Part shown: positions 14,839 through 21,828 of the stretch, in pieces
Numbering within the stretch: the first letter of the stretch is position 1
Layout: the number at the start of each line of letters is the position of its first letter
Assembly (NCBI GenBank): GCA_964392615.1
Contig: CAYMRB010000128.1
Span: 1-21,828, forward strand
Source: CAYMRB01 sp964392615
GTDB lineage: Bacteria > Planctomycetota > UBA8108
DNA: 21,828 nucleotides
Reading direction: 5' to 3'
Notes under the pieces: model-generated
Database searches by the model: none
What the model saw: the letters and a program-made list of their open reading frames with translations, nothing else
What the model was told of the DNA's origin: nothing
Program-made: the position numbers and the translations under genes

Positions 14839-16344
14839 TCACTCGAACAGACGCCTTTCCGCGCCCCGCGCCGCCGTCGGCTGCAGGAGCCCGAGGGCCC
14901 GAAGCAGGGCGGATTCCAGGTGCGACGGTGTCAGCTCGTCGCTCACGATACGGCCGCGTCGAAACGGGCCGCCGGCCGCCAGGGCGAAGCCCGAGCGCGT
15001 CGCGTTTGCGGTAGCATGCGGCGCTCCACACACGTTCCACACCAAGAGCCAGCTCGCGTCGTCGACGATCTCGGACAGCCAGTCCAAGCACTCGGTGACC
15101 GCTTCGATACGGTCGCTGCGGCTCGTCGTGACGCTTGCCGGCTCGACGATCACGGCGACGATGCAGTGGGGATGTCCGCCGCGGAGCATCGAGCCGACGC
15201 GCGCGTTGATGTCCAGCGGCTCGAGAGTCAGGGAGCCCTTCGCGCGAGCGTCGTCGTCTTCCGCGACCGCGGCTTCGACGGCAGCTTTCGTCGCGAGATA
15301 GAACTGCAGGTTTCGTCCGCCGGGAACCAGGATCCAGTATTCCGCGCCGGAAACGCCCGCAACGATCTCGAGAAGCCCCTGACTCGCGGGGTCGCCGGCG
15401 CTGCGCTTGTCGCCGACCAGAGCGCTGCGGAGCGACGCTCGAGCGGTGACGCCTGGCGCCGGCACGCCGAGAGTCAGCACGCCGCGCCCCGCGAGACGGC
15501 GGAGCGGCGCGTCTCGGGACGCGCGGAAGAGCTCGTCGAGATCGAGTCCCGCGACGCAGACGATGACGGCGCGGCCGGAGAAGGCGGCGTCCGCAGCGGC
15601 GACCTGCGTCGCGTCGGCCGTGTCCTCGGGACGCGCGCGAGCGGCATCGCCGGTAGCAGTCCGACGCGGGCTCGACGCGGGATCGCGCACGGGAGGGGCG
15701 GCCTTCGTCGTCGTGTCCGCCGCGATGGTCGGCGTAACGGGGGAGTCGCTCGGGCGAGTGGGCAGCTCGGTCGCCGAGCTCGAACCCGTCGCCGTCGCCG
15801 TCGCCGTTGCCTTCGGCTTCGGCTCGGGAGACTTCAGGGCTCGAAAGAGACCGACGAGGAACAGCGTGACGATGATCGTCCCGACCAGTCCGAGCACGAG
15901 GCCGATCGGCTCTCGCGTGACGTGAGCTCCCGAGCCGCCGCGGGAGGACCGCTTCTTGGCGCGGGCGGAGTCCTTCTGCGTCGGCCGCAACTTCGCGCTC
16001 AGCGTGGCGCCGTCGAGGACGCCCCGGACGATCAGCTCGATCTCGCCCTCGGCCGGGCGCTCGATCACGTGTACGAGGTGGAAGGGGCCGACTTGCACCC
16101 GATCGCGCTGCTTGAGCCGTGCTCGAGTCACGCGTTGGCCGTTGAGCCACGTCCCGTTGTGGCTGTCGAGATCGGAGATCTGCCAGCCATCGTCCGCGGG
16201 CTCGATGCGAGCGTGCTGCTTGGACACCGCGCTATCGCGCAGGCGCACGTCGGATGGGGGAGCGCGCCCGAGCGTCAGACCTGCTCCGCCCAGCTCGACA
16301 GTTCGGCTCCCGCCATCGGGATCGATGATGATGAGCAGGTTCAT
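14839..16344 (-). CDS. FHA domain membrane protein with a degenerate alkaline-phosphatase-like C-terminal domain
   Basis: The 501-residue protein starts with an FHA domain, about residues 20-92: LGRAPPSDVRL, SKQHARI and SHNGTWLNGQ give the Gly-Arg, Ser and Asn-Gly residues that read phosphothreonine. A basic stretch (123-136) precedes one membrane helix (about 147-169, LVLGLVGTIIVTLFLVGLF), so the FHA domain faces the cytoplasm. A low-complexity Ala/Thr/Pro linker (172-250) leads to a domain at 258-495 outside. That domain resembles the alkaline phosphatase superfamily fold: AVIVCVAGLDLDE at the first metal site, PGVTARASLRSAL at the nucleophile site, and a final block FALAAGGPFRRGRIV. However, the metal-binding Asp and the Asp-His pair appear to be missing, so it is probably not an enzyme. 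No clear ribosome site; a TATACT candidate lies 35 nt upstream. The FHA call is firm, the C-terminal call tentative. Confidence 0.85.
   Translation of the reverse strand: MNLLIIIDPDGGSRTVELGGAGLTLGRAPPSDVRLRDSAVSKQHARIEPADDGWQISDLDSHNGTWLNGQRVTRARLKQRDRVQVGPFHLVHVIERPAEGEIELIVRGVLDGATLSAKLRPTQKDSARAKKRSSRGGSGAHVTREPIGLVLGLVGTIIVTLFLVGLFRALKSPEPKPKATATATATGSSSATELPTRPSDSPVTPTIAADTTTKAAPPVRDPASSPRRTATGDAARARPEDTADATQVAAADAAFSGRAVIVCVAGLDLDELFRASRDAPLRRLAGRGVLTLGVPAPGVTARASLRSALVGDKRSAGDPASQGLLEIVAGVSGAEYWILVPGGRNLQFYLATKAAVEAAVAEDDDARAKGSLTLEPLDINARVGSMLRGGHPHCIVAVIVEPASVTTSRSDRIEAVTECLDWLSEIVDDASWLLVWNVCGAPHATANATRSGFALAAGGPFRRGRIVSDELTPSHLESALLRALGLLQPTAARGAERRLFE
15788..15811. repeat. Short hexameric microsatellite in the FHA-protein linker
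   Basis: About four copies of gtcgcc (last copy imperfect, gttgcc) lie within the FHA gene. On the minus strand they encode alternating Ala and Thr in the linker after the membrane helix. Unit changes would alter linker length without changing frame. Confidence 0.7.
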
Positions 16345-16378
16345 GGAAATCGCGAGCTCGACGAACTGAACGGCACTC

Positions 16379-16384
16379 AGTATA
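16379..16384 (-). promoter_or_regulatory. Candidate -10 promoter element for the FHA gene
   Basis: Read on the minus strand this is TATACT (five of six matches to TATAAT), 35 nt before the FHA ATG, in the 66-nt gap after the sulfatase stop. No good -35 is present at 17-18 nt. If real, the FHA-toroid-NIPSNAP genes can be expressed apart from the genes upstream. Confidence 0.4.
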
Positions 16385-16410
16385 GCGCCGATGCAGCCGG
16401 GGCGAGCTCC

Positions 16411-18006
16411 TCATTCGCGCCCTGGCTTCGGTCGGTCCTTCGCCCGCGCTTCACGCGCCGAAACCGCCTGTCGCCACGCCCGCAGCTCCGTCAGCAGCTC
16501 GGCGGCCTTCCGCGGTCGCGTGCGCGCGAGGTCGTGTTGCTCGGCCGGATCGCTATTCAGGTCGAACAACTGCACGCTGCCGTTCTCGAAGTACTCGAGC
16601 AGCTTGTAGTCGCCGCGGCGGATCGCACCGCCCGGACTCTGCATGCCGTGATTGCTGTAATGCGGGAAGTGCCAGAAGATCGCCTCGCGATCGAACGGCT
16701 TTCCCTTCAGCGCCGGCACGAAGCTCCTCCCGTCGACGTGTTGCTTCGGCATCGGACGAAGCCCGGCCATCTCGAGGAGGGACGGATAGAAGTCGGTGCT
16801 GATGACCGGCTCGTCGCAGACCACCCCGGATCGTCCGCCGCCGGGCCATTTGACGATCAGCGGCACGCGGATGCCGCCTTCGTACAGCCAGCCCTTGCCG
16901 GCTCGTAGCGGCGTGTTCGAGGTCGAGTAGGCCGAATCCAGCTTCGACTCCGCGATCACTCGACGCGGGTTACCGAAATTCGCGGCGGACATGCCGCCGT
17001 TGTCCGAGAAGAAGATCACGATCGTTCGCTCGTCCAGGTCGAGCGCCTCGAGTCGAGCCAGAACGCGCCCGAGGCTCTCGTCCATCGATTCGACCATGGC
17101 GGCGAACTGCACGTTGTCCTGGTGCTGCTTGATCTTGACCGTGCGTCGGGGCAGCACCCGATAGCCGTCGTGGGACGGCCGGCCGATGAGATCGTCCAGC
17201 TCGGCGCGAGAAGCGGGCTCCGTATCGTCCGGGTTGCCCTCGAGCACGAAAGCCGGCCCCGCAGGCCGCCCCGCGCTCTTCAGCTTGGCGCGGTATTTCG
17301 CGACGAGATCGTTGCGACCCTGGATCGGATCGTGGACCGCGAAGTGCGACAGGTACAGGAGGAACGGCCGGCTCTTGCTCTCGTCGATGAAGCGCAACGC
17401 TTCGTCGGTGAGGCGATCGGTGAGGTAGTCGCCCGGCTCGTCCTCGATGCCGTCGAGCCGGAACGGTGCGTGATAGCCCGCCCGCGGCCAGCCCTTGTTC
17501 CACTTGGGCACCTGGACGTCGAAGCCGTGCCGCCGCGGTCCCGAGGGCTCTTCTCCGAGATGCCACTTGCCGAAGATCGCCGTGCGATAGCCGTGCGTCC
17601 TCAGCGCCTCGGCCAGCGTGCTTTCCTCGTCGGGCAGGGTCTGGCGGATCGTCGCGTTCTGCAGCCGTTGGAACGCGAAGTCCCTGCGTCCGGGCAGCCA
17701 GTCCGTCAGGTGAAGCCGCGCCGGGTACTTGCCGGTCAGGATACTCGCGCGGGTCGGCGAGCAGACATGGCACGCCGCGTACGCCTGCGTGAAGCGGACT
17801 CCCTCTCGCGCCAGGCGATCGACGTTCGGCGTCTCGTGGAAGCGGCTGCCGTAGCAGCCCACGTCGGTCCAGCCGAGGTCGTCGACGAGGAAGAAGACGA
17901 TGTTCGGACGGGGGGCCTCGTCGCTTGCCGGTGCCGGTGCCGGTGACGTGAGACAGCACAGCGCCGCGACGATGGCGAAGGAGCGGACAGCGGTAGTGGA
18001 ATCCAT
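16411..18006 (-). CDS. Exported sulfatase (formylglycine type)
   Basis: With the ATG at 18006 the protein has 531 residues and a compact signal peptide (VRSFAIVAALCCLTSP, cleavage near APAS). The ATG at 18042 would add 12 residues and cannot be excluded; neither has a good ribosome site. The sulfatase motif C-x-P-x-R is complete: Cys82-Ser-Pro-Thr-Arg86 in ACHVCSPTRASILTGKYPAR, where Cys is turned into formylglycine by a separate enzyme. Metal-binding Asp42-Asp43 (FFLVDDLGW) and the later Asp-Asn (FFSDNGG) are present, as are GKWHLG and SHFAVHDP. Length is normal for arylsulfatase A-like enzymes. The reaction is hydrolysis of a sulfate ester in the periplasm, probably on sulfated polysaccharide. 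The subfamily and sugar cannot be read here. It lies 63 nt after the HzsA-like gene and 66 nt before the FHA gene. No formylglycine-generating enzyme is in the window. Confidence 0.93.
   Translation of the reverse strand: MDSTTAVRSFAIVAALCCLTSPAPAPASDEAPRPNIVFFLVDDLGWTDVGCYGSRFHETPNVDRLAREGVRFTQAYAACHVCSPTRASILTGKYPARLHLTDWLPGRRDFAFQRLQNATIRQTLPDEESTLAEALRTHGYRTAIFGKWHLGEEPSGPRRHGFDVQVPKWNKGWPRAGYHAPFRLDGIEDEPGDYLTDRLTDEALRFIDESKSRPFLLYLSHFAVHDPIQGRNDLVAKYRAKLKSAGRPAGPAFVLEGNPDDTEPASRAELDDLIGRPSHDGYRVLPRRTVKIKQHQDNVQFAAMVESMDESLGRVLARLEALDLDERTIVIFFSDNGGMSAANFGNPRRVIAESKLDSAYSTSNTPLRAGKGWLYEGGIRVPLIVKWPGGGRSGVVCDEPVISTDFYPSLLEMAGLRPMPKQHVDGRSFVPALKGKPFDREAIFWHFPHYSNHGMQSPGGAIRRGDYKLLEYFENGSVQLFDLNSDPAEQHDLARTRPRKAAELLTELRAWRQAVSAREARAKDRPKPGRE
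17927..17946. repeat. Short GCCGGT hexamer repeat in the sulfatase signal-peptide region
   Basis: Three copies of gccggt encode Pro-Ala units (SPAPAPAS) at the signal peptide end of the sulfatase, on the minus strand. It is a small in-frame microsatellite next to the expected cleavage site. Confidence 0.6.
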
Positions 18007-18069
18007 GGAACTATCGAACGCGTTGTTTCGAAGCGGCGGCATCCCGTCGAAGCCCGTCCCCGGCGGAGA

Positions 18070-21000
18070 CTATCTCGCGACCGATGCTATCGGTAGCGCG
18101 CGAAAGTCGGGATCGTCTTTGTCCTCGAGGCCTCGCTTGCCCCGGTAGGTGCCGTAGTACGGCACGTTGGCATCGACCCACGTGACGATCCGGATGAACT
18201 CCTCGGAGGACAGGCTCTCTCCGCACGGAGCCTTCCGTATCTGCGCGACGAGGCGGCTCAGGTGCGACCCGAAGCTCAGCGGCGGCAGGTGGCGGAATCC
18301 CGATTGGCCGTAGCGGCAATCCCGATAGCTGACGAGGCTCTTGCCGATCAGGTTCTCGTAGGAGCGGTTGAAGCTGTCGGTCGGCACGCCCGCGAGGTCG
18401 AGGTTCCCGTCCGGCTCCTCGCCGCCGTGACAGCGCACGCAGCGCTCGTCGAGGATCGGCTGCACGTCCGCGGCGTAGTCGACCATGCGCGGTCCGGAAT
18501 CGCCCGGCTGCGGCGAGAGCGTGGCCGGGGGATGGTTCAACGCCAAGGCCGGTTGAGCGATCGCCTTCGGTGTCGTGTTGTCCGGCTCGTGGCAGCCGAC
18601 GCACGAACGATGCTCGCCGGGCAGCAGATAGGTGAACGTCGGCATGTGCTGCAAGGCCATGAAGTTCTCGTCGAGCGCCTGGAAGAAGACGTTCTCTTCG
18701 GCGGGTACCGCGAAATAGGCCGAGCCGTCCTCGTGGACCTTCGCGACGCCGTACACCTTCTTGCGGTGCACGCCGACATTGAGGCCGACTCGGAAGATGC
18801 CGTTCTCGCTCCACGGCCACGGCAGAACGCCCATCACGCGCACGTACTTGACCCTGCCGCGCTCGATGCCCGTCATGCCCTGGTAGACGTCCTGGACGAA
18901 GAACGTCCCCGTGTTCTCAGCCGACGAAGAAGCGGCGTGTCGCGCGGCGTCGCTCGCGGCCACCGGAGGGATCGCCGCGGGCCTACGACGCGGGCGGAGG
19001 GGAATCGGCTGGAAGCAGGAGATCTCGGGAGCGCGGTAGAGCTCTGCGCGATTGCCTTCGGTGTCGAGCACGTAGATTCCGTATCCCGCCTTGTTCGTCC
19101 TCGGGCCGGGGCGATAGGAGACCAGGAAGAGCTCCTCGGAGAGCGGATACGGATCTTGGAAGAAGCCCATCTCCCACGTCGCCTGGTACATGCCCGGCGA
19201 ACCGATCTCCGGCGTGATGCAGGTCATCGCTTCCGGAGTGCGCCGCGTACGGCCGCCGTCGACGAGGATCACCGGGCCGCCTTCGCGCCCGCAGTGCGGT
19301 GCCCCGATCGCGACGATCCGGTTGCTGTGTGGCATGCTGCGGGCGTTGAGCATGCCGGCCGGTCGCACGACGGTGTTCTTGTACAGGTGATCCAACCCGC
19401 TTCCGTCCGGTCGCACCGTCCACAGGCTCTGGCCGTTGCCGAGTCCCTTGTCGACGTACTCCCAACGCGTGTACGCGATGCGGCCGTCATCGAGTACACA
19501 CGGGTTCATCTCGTTGAGCGGGCCGGGCGAGACGCAACGCACGCCGCCGCCGTCCGCCTCCATGAGGTGCAAGCTAGTGACCGTAGCCGGGAAGCAGAAG
19601 ACGCTGCGCATCGATCGACTCGACGCGAAGACGATCCTCCCGTCCGGCAGATAGCACGGATCGATGTCGTCGAAGCCGCGGCCGATACCGCGGCCGAGCG
19701 ACGCGTAGCGTCGAATCGCGTCCATCTCGGCCTCACCGCCGAACGTCAGTTGGCGCAGGCTGCCCGGCACCGTGCGTGCATTCACCGGGTCGAGCTCGAC
19801 CTCGTAGATGCGGAACGCCTCGTCCTTCCTCTTGTAGCCGAAGACGATTCTCTTGGCGTCGAACGACAGGTCGAAGCGGCTGAAGAGCCCGCCGGCCAGT
19901 TCCGGCACGAGATCGGTCACCTCGCCGTCGGGAGTCACCGGCGAGAGGACACAGAGGCTGCCCCCCATCTCGTTGGCGCAGTGCGGCTCGTAGATATGCG
20001 GCGAGTAAACCGGCTTCGTGACGAATAGTAGCTTGTCGACGGTCAACGCCGGGTGGGCCAGCATGACCCTCTGGCGCAGCGCCTTCAGAGAGGCCTCGAT
20101 TTCGTCTCGCTTCTCGGGGGCGTCGCGTCTTGCGGCGCGCTGTTCCTTCTCCAGAGAGGCCAACCGCTGGAGCTCGCGCTCGCCGATGGGATACCGCGCG
20201 CCGTAGCGCGTCATCGTCTTCTCGACGGCGACGCGCAGCGCTCCGATGTTGACGGCATCGGGCGGCAGGAACGCGGCGCGTTCGCGCGGCGGCACGCTGG
20301 CGAGCTGCGTGACCTCGCGTTCGGGAGCCTTCCAGTCCTTCGGAAACGCGGTCGTCGAGTCGAGGCGCAGCGTCACCAGGTGGGGGAGCGGTCCCGAGCG
20401 GACGAGCTTCAACGTGTGCTTCCCCGCGGTGATCGGCACCTTGATCGGGCTCCGCCACCGTTGCATCGCCTCCCAACGCGCGCCGCTGCTGTCCCACGTG
20501 AAGAGGACCGGATGCTCGAAAGGCGCCGACCCGAACGCGATTCCGTGACAGCACGTTCCCACCTTGCGGTCGTCCAGGACGACGTCGACGGGGCGCGCCT
20601 CGGCCGCGGAGTAGAGGATCTGCAGCGTGTAGTCGCCGGACACCGGGACGTCGATGTCGTACTCGACCCTTCCCGTCGCGGGCGACTTCGGCCCACCGCC
20701 TGCAAGCGGTCCGGTGTCGGCGTACTCGTCGGGACTCGCGAAGATGCGGACATTGCCGCGGTCGAACGTGCAGGCGGGAATCGTCAGCGAGCCCGCCGCG
20801 CGTTCCGCCGATGCCGGGAGGCTCCAGATGGCCATGGCCTCGTGCCACAGCGACATGAGCGTCTCGACGGCTTTCGCGCGCGTCGCGGTGTCGCCGGCCG
20901 GGTGGAGTAGCCTCTGGAGCTCAGACAGTCGACTCAGGTGCTCCGGCCCCTGCGGATACCGCGGACCGAAGGTGTCGATCGCATCCTCGACCGCCCATCG

Positions 21001-21663
21001 CAACGCGGCGACGTCGACCGCATCGGACGACGCGGGAATCCGCCGACGCGCGACGGGAGTGCCGTCGACGTCGCGCAGCTCGAATCGCGGCGGCAGCCAT
21101 TCCGGGTCGAACGCCGTCGACGTGTCGAGGCGCAGCGCCACGAGATGCGGTAGCGGGCCGCGTCGGGCGAGCTTGACGGTGTGCCTTCCCCTGGTGGCCT
21201 TCACGCGGATCAGGCGGCCCCATTTGTTCCGAACTCCCTCCCACGTCGCGCCGCTGCTCTTCCAGGTGAGCTCGACCGGCCGAGCGATCCGCTCGGAAGG
21301 AGCGAAGGTGACGCTGAGGCAGCACCGGCCGACGTTCTGGTTATCGAAGAAGACGTCGAGTGGCCGCGCCTCGCCCGCCGCGTAGCGAAGGTGAATTGCG
21401 TACTCGCCTGCAATCGGAATGTCGACGTCGTACTCGACGGTCCAGCCCCATGGCTGTCGTTCCGCGCTGACGACGACGGGACCGGCGTCGGCGTGCTCGG
21501 CGCGAGCGACGAGAATGCGCGCGTTGCCGCGGTCGAAGCCCCAGGCGGGAATCACGAGCGATCCGGCCTCGACCGGAGCCGCGAGGAGCGAGGCACCCGC
21601 GGCGGCGAGGAACACCGAGGCCCGCCATCGACACGGCCGATCCGAGAGCCGACTGTTTCTCAT
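18070..21663 (-). CDS. Exported dihaem protein of the hydrazine-synthase-alpha-like family with duplicated N-terminal modules
   Basis: The ATG at 21663 has GGGAGG about 8 nt upstream and opens a signal peptide (SVFLAAAGASLLAAPVEA), so the in-frame ATG at 21709-21711 is rejected. The 1197-residue protein has two tandem beta modules (about 34-290 and 291-543), each with a GSL-IP-FDRGN start, a VG-CC pair (Cys114-115, Cys371-372), and GPLPHLV-LRLD. A helix and a propeller-like region (about 544-930) follow, with PVYSPHIYEPHCANEMGGSL, DDIDPCYLPDGRIVFASSRS and GPLNEMNPCVLDDGRI, the pattern of the HZS-alpha middle domain. The C-terminal part has two haem c sites, CVGCH (1021-1025) and CVRCH (1075-1079). 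The family is named after the anammox hydrazine synthase alpha subunit, but many planctomycetes without anammox carry relatives, so redox or surface roles are as likely. The partners HzsB and HzsC are absent. It is followed by the sulfatase. Confidence 0.88.
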   Translation of the reverse strand: MRNSRLSDRPCRWRASVFLAAAGASLLAAPVEAGSLVIPAWGFDRGNARILVARAEHADAGPVVVSAERQPWGWTVEYDVDIPIAGEYAIHLRYAAGEARPLDVFFDNQNVGRCCLSVTFAPSERIARPVELTWKSSGATWEGVRNKWGRLIRVKATRGRHTVKLARRGPLPHLVALRLDTSTAFDPEWLPPRFELRDVDGTPVARRRIPASSDAVDVAALRWAVEDAIDTFGPRYPQGPEHLSRLSELQRLLHPAGDTATRAKAVETLMSLWHEAMAIWSLPASAERAAGSLTIPACTFDRGNVRIFASPDEYADTGPLAGGGPKSPATGRVEYDIDVPVSGDYTLQILYSAAEARPVDVVLDDRKVGTCCHGIAFGSAPFEHPVLFTWDSSGARWEAMQRWRSPIKVPITAGKHTLKLVRSGPLPHLVTLRLDSTTAFPKDWKAPEREVTQLASVPPRERAAFLPPDAVNIGALRVAVEKTMTRYGARYPIGERELQRLASLEKEQRAARRDAPEKRDEIEASLKALRQRVMLAHPALTVDKLLFVTKPVYSPHIYEPHCANEMGGSLCVLSPVTPDGEVTDLVPELAGGLFSRFDLSFDAKRIVFGYKRKDEAFRIYEVELDPVNARTVPGSLRQLTFGGEAEMDAIRRYASLGRGIGRGFDDIDPCYLPDGRIVFASSRSMRSVFCFPATVTSLHLMEADGGGVRCVSPGPLNEMNPCVLDDGRIAYTRWEYVDKGLGNGQSLWTVRPDGSGLDHLYKNTVVRPAGMLNARSMPHSNRIVAIGAPHCGREGGPVILVDGGRTRRTPEAMTCITPEIGSPGMYQATWEMGFFQDPYPLSEELFLVSYRPGPRTNKAGYGIYVLDTEGNRAELYRAPEISCFQPIPLRPRRRPAAIPPVAASDAARHAASSSAENTGTFFVQDVYQGMTGIERGRVKYVRVMGVLPWPWSENGIFRVGLNVGVHRKKVYGVAKVHEDGSAYFAVPAEENVFFQALDENFMALQHMPTFTYLLPGEHRSCVGCHEPDNTTPKAIAQPALALNHPPATLSPQPGDSGPRMVDYAADVQPILDERCVRCHGGEEPDGNLDLAGVPTDSFNRSYENLIGKSLVSYRDCRYGQSGFRHLPPLSFGSHLSRLVAQIRKAPCGESLSSEEFIRIVTWVDANVPYYGTYRGKRGLEDKDDPDFRALPIASVAR
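20030..20793 (-). repeat. Second copy of the duplicated N-terminal module of the HzsA-like protein
   Basis: This stretch encodes residues from 291 on and mirrors 34-290. Shared marks are GSL-IP-FDRGN, the Cys-Cys pair, W-SSGA-WE, GPLPHLV-LRLD-TAF and a final DAV---ALR-AVE---RYGARYP helix. The end is approximate. Confidence 0.8.
20794..21564 (-). repeat. First copy of the duplicated N-terminal module of the HzsA-like protein
   Basis: This stretch encodes residues 34-290, directly after the signal peptide. It carries VGRCC, WKSSGATWE and GPLPHLVALRLDTSTAF, matching the second copy 257 residues later. The pattern suggests a carbohydrate-binding-like beta sandwich, by inference only. Confidence 0.8.
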
Positions 21664-21707
21664 CGCCAACCCTCCCGTTGGAATCAGAAGCCGGGGCCCG
21701 TCCGGAA

Positions 21708-21828
21708 TCATCGTGGCCAGTGTAACCAGACGCGATCGGCCCTGAACAGCCAGAAGCGCAGCGAGGTCGGTGCTCCTTCGGCCGGCGGTTCGCTGCCGTC
21801 GGAGTCGGTGTCGGAGGCGGAGTCGGTG
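21708..21828 (-). CDS. C-terminal end of an unidentified protein, cut by the window edge
   Basis: The frame ending with TGA at 21708-21710 is open to the right edge and gives 39 residues. They begin with TDSASDTDSDGSEPPAEGAP, an acidic Asp/Ser-rich stretch, and end LRFWLFRADRVWLHWPR. Two other points favour it being real: the composition matches an acidic linker like that at the other end of the window, and the stop lies 44 nt before the HzsA-like start on the same strand. No family can be recognised from so short a piece. It is probably the preceding gene of the same transcription unit. Confidence 0.5.
   Translation of the reverse strand, partial: TDSASDTDSDGSEPPAEGAPTSLRFWLFRADRVWLHWPR
21719..21724 (-). 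promoter_or_regulatory. Candidate -10 element upstream of the HzsA-like gene
   Basis: Read on the minus strand this is TACACT, 56 nt before the chosen start and inside the end of the truncated upstream gene. With a 17-nt spacer the -35 would be TTCAGG, a weak match. The same hexamer followed by G and GGCC nearby occurs in the M1 peptidase promoter candidate. Confidence 0.3.
21798..21828 (-). repeat. Imperfect GACTCC-type repeat coding for Asp/Ser at the right edge
   Basis: On the minus strand about five degenerate hexamers (gactcc, gcctcc, gacacc, gactcc, gac) encode an Asp/Ser/Thr run. The unit matches the repeat at the left edge, in opposite orientation, and it also touches the window end. 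Confidence 0.7.

Noticed and set aside
12671..16150. Reading of 1159 codons that would fuse extra sequence to the toroid protein
   Set aside because: The added part overlaps the FHA gene in another frame and is Arg/Asp-rich nonsense. A signal peptide begins at 14833.
14779..16908. Open frame of 709 codons on the plus strand
   Set aside because: It overlaps the FHA, toroid and sulfatase genes on the opposite strand, which have clear motifs; this frame has none.
18262..20028. Open frame of 588 codons on the plus strand
   Set aside because: It is antisense to the HzsA-like protein, whose haem and HZS-alpha motifs are unmistakable.
18070..21663. Evidence for anammox hydrazine synthesis
   Set aside because: Only an alpha-like protein is present. 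HzsB, HzsC, hydrazine dehydrogenase and other anammox genes are absent, and the family is widespread in non-anammox planctomycetes.
21664..21711. Start of the HzsA-like protein at the ATG at 21709-21711
   Set aside because: It would put 16 residues before the signal peptide and overlap the upstream stop; the ATG at 21663 has GGGAGG at good spacing.

Overview
The window is high-GC DNA (roughly two thirds G+C by eye) with almost no non-coding space, and it most likely comes from a member of the Planctomycetota. This rests on the mix of gene families: a PQQ-like propeller protein, an FG-GAP/VCBS protein, a formylglycine sulfatase, a protein of the hydrazine-synthase-alpha-like family with two haem c motifs, an exported alpha/alpha-toroid protein with HEAT-like repeats, and an FHA membrane protein. 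I cannot name a genus. Both ends run into hexanucleotide repeats encoding Asp/Ser-rich stretches inside genes that are cut off, so the window looks like a complete contig that ended where assembly failed at repeats.

Layout. (1) 3-1778, plus strand: the C-terminal 591 residues of a PQQ-like beta-propeller protein. (2) 1879-5472, plus strand: a two-gene signalling unit, namely a PAS-GAF-HisKA-HATPase-REC hybrid kinase broken by a frameshift at a run of seven G (2519-2525), followed with a 1-nt overlap by a REC-HisKA-HATPase kinase. Neither gene has an output domain. (3) 9948-5485, minus strand: an exported M1 metallopeptidase, an exported fusion of DUF6702 with a seven-loop VCBS propeller, and a 77-residue two-helix membrane protein. 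This unit converges on the kinases. (4) 10065-10409, plus strand: a lone MazG-type nucleotide pyrophosphohydrolase, divergent from the peptidase. (5) 21828-10444, minus strand: a compact run of six genes, in order a truncated gene with only its C-terminus visible, the HzsA-like dihaem protein, the sulfatase, an FHA-TM-degenerate phosphatase-like protein, the toroid/HEAT protein, and a protein with a secreted propeller-like region and two NIPSNAP domains.

How it fits together. Most products of the minus-strand genes carry signal peptides or membrane helices, so the window is mostly cell-envelope and periplasmic functions next to a cytoplasmic signalling pair. The long run from 21.8 to 10.4 kb is tight: gaps are 44, 63, 66, 5 and 1 nt. 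That suggests co-expression of a haem protein, a sulfatase and several binding or scaffold proteins, but no pathway can be named from sequence alone. The items most worth checking are the frameshifted kinase, the DUF6702-VCBS fusion, the FHA protein with an apparently metal-less phosphatase-like domain, and the HzsA-like protein with duplicated N-terminal modules. No tRNA, rRNA, CRISPR array, transposase, integrase or phage gene was seen, and no non-coding stretch exceeds about 120 nt.
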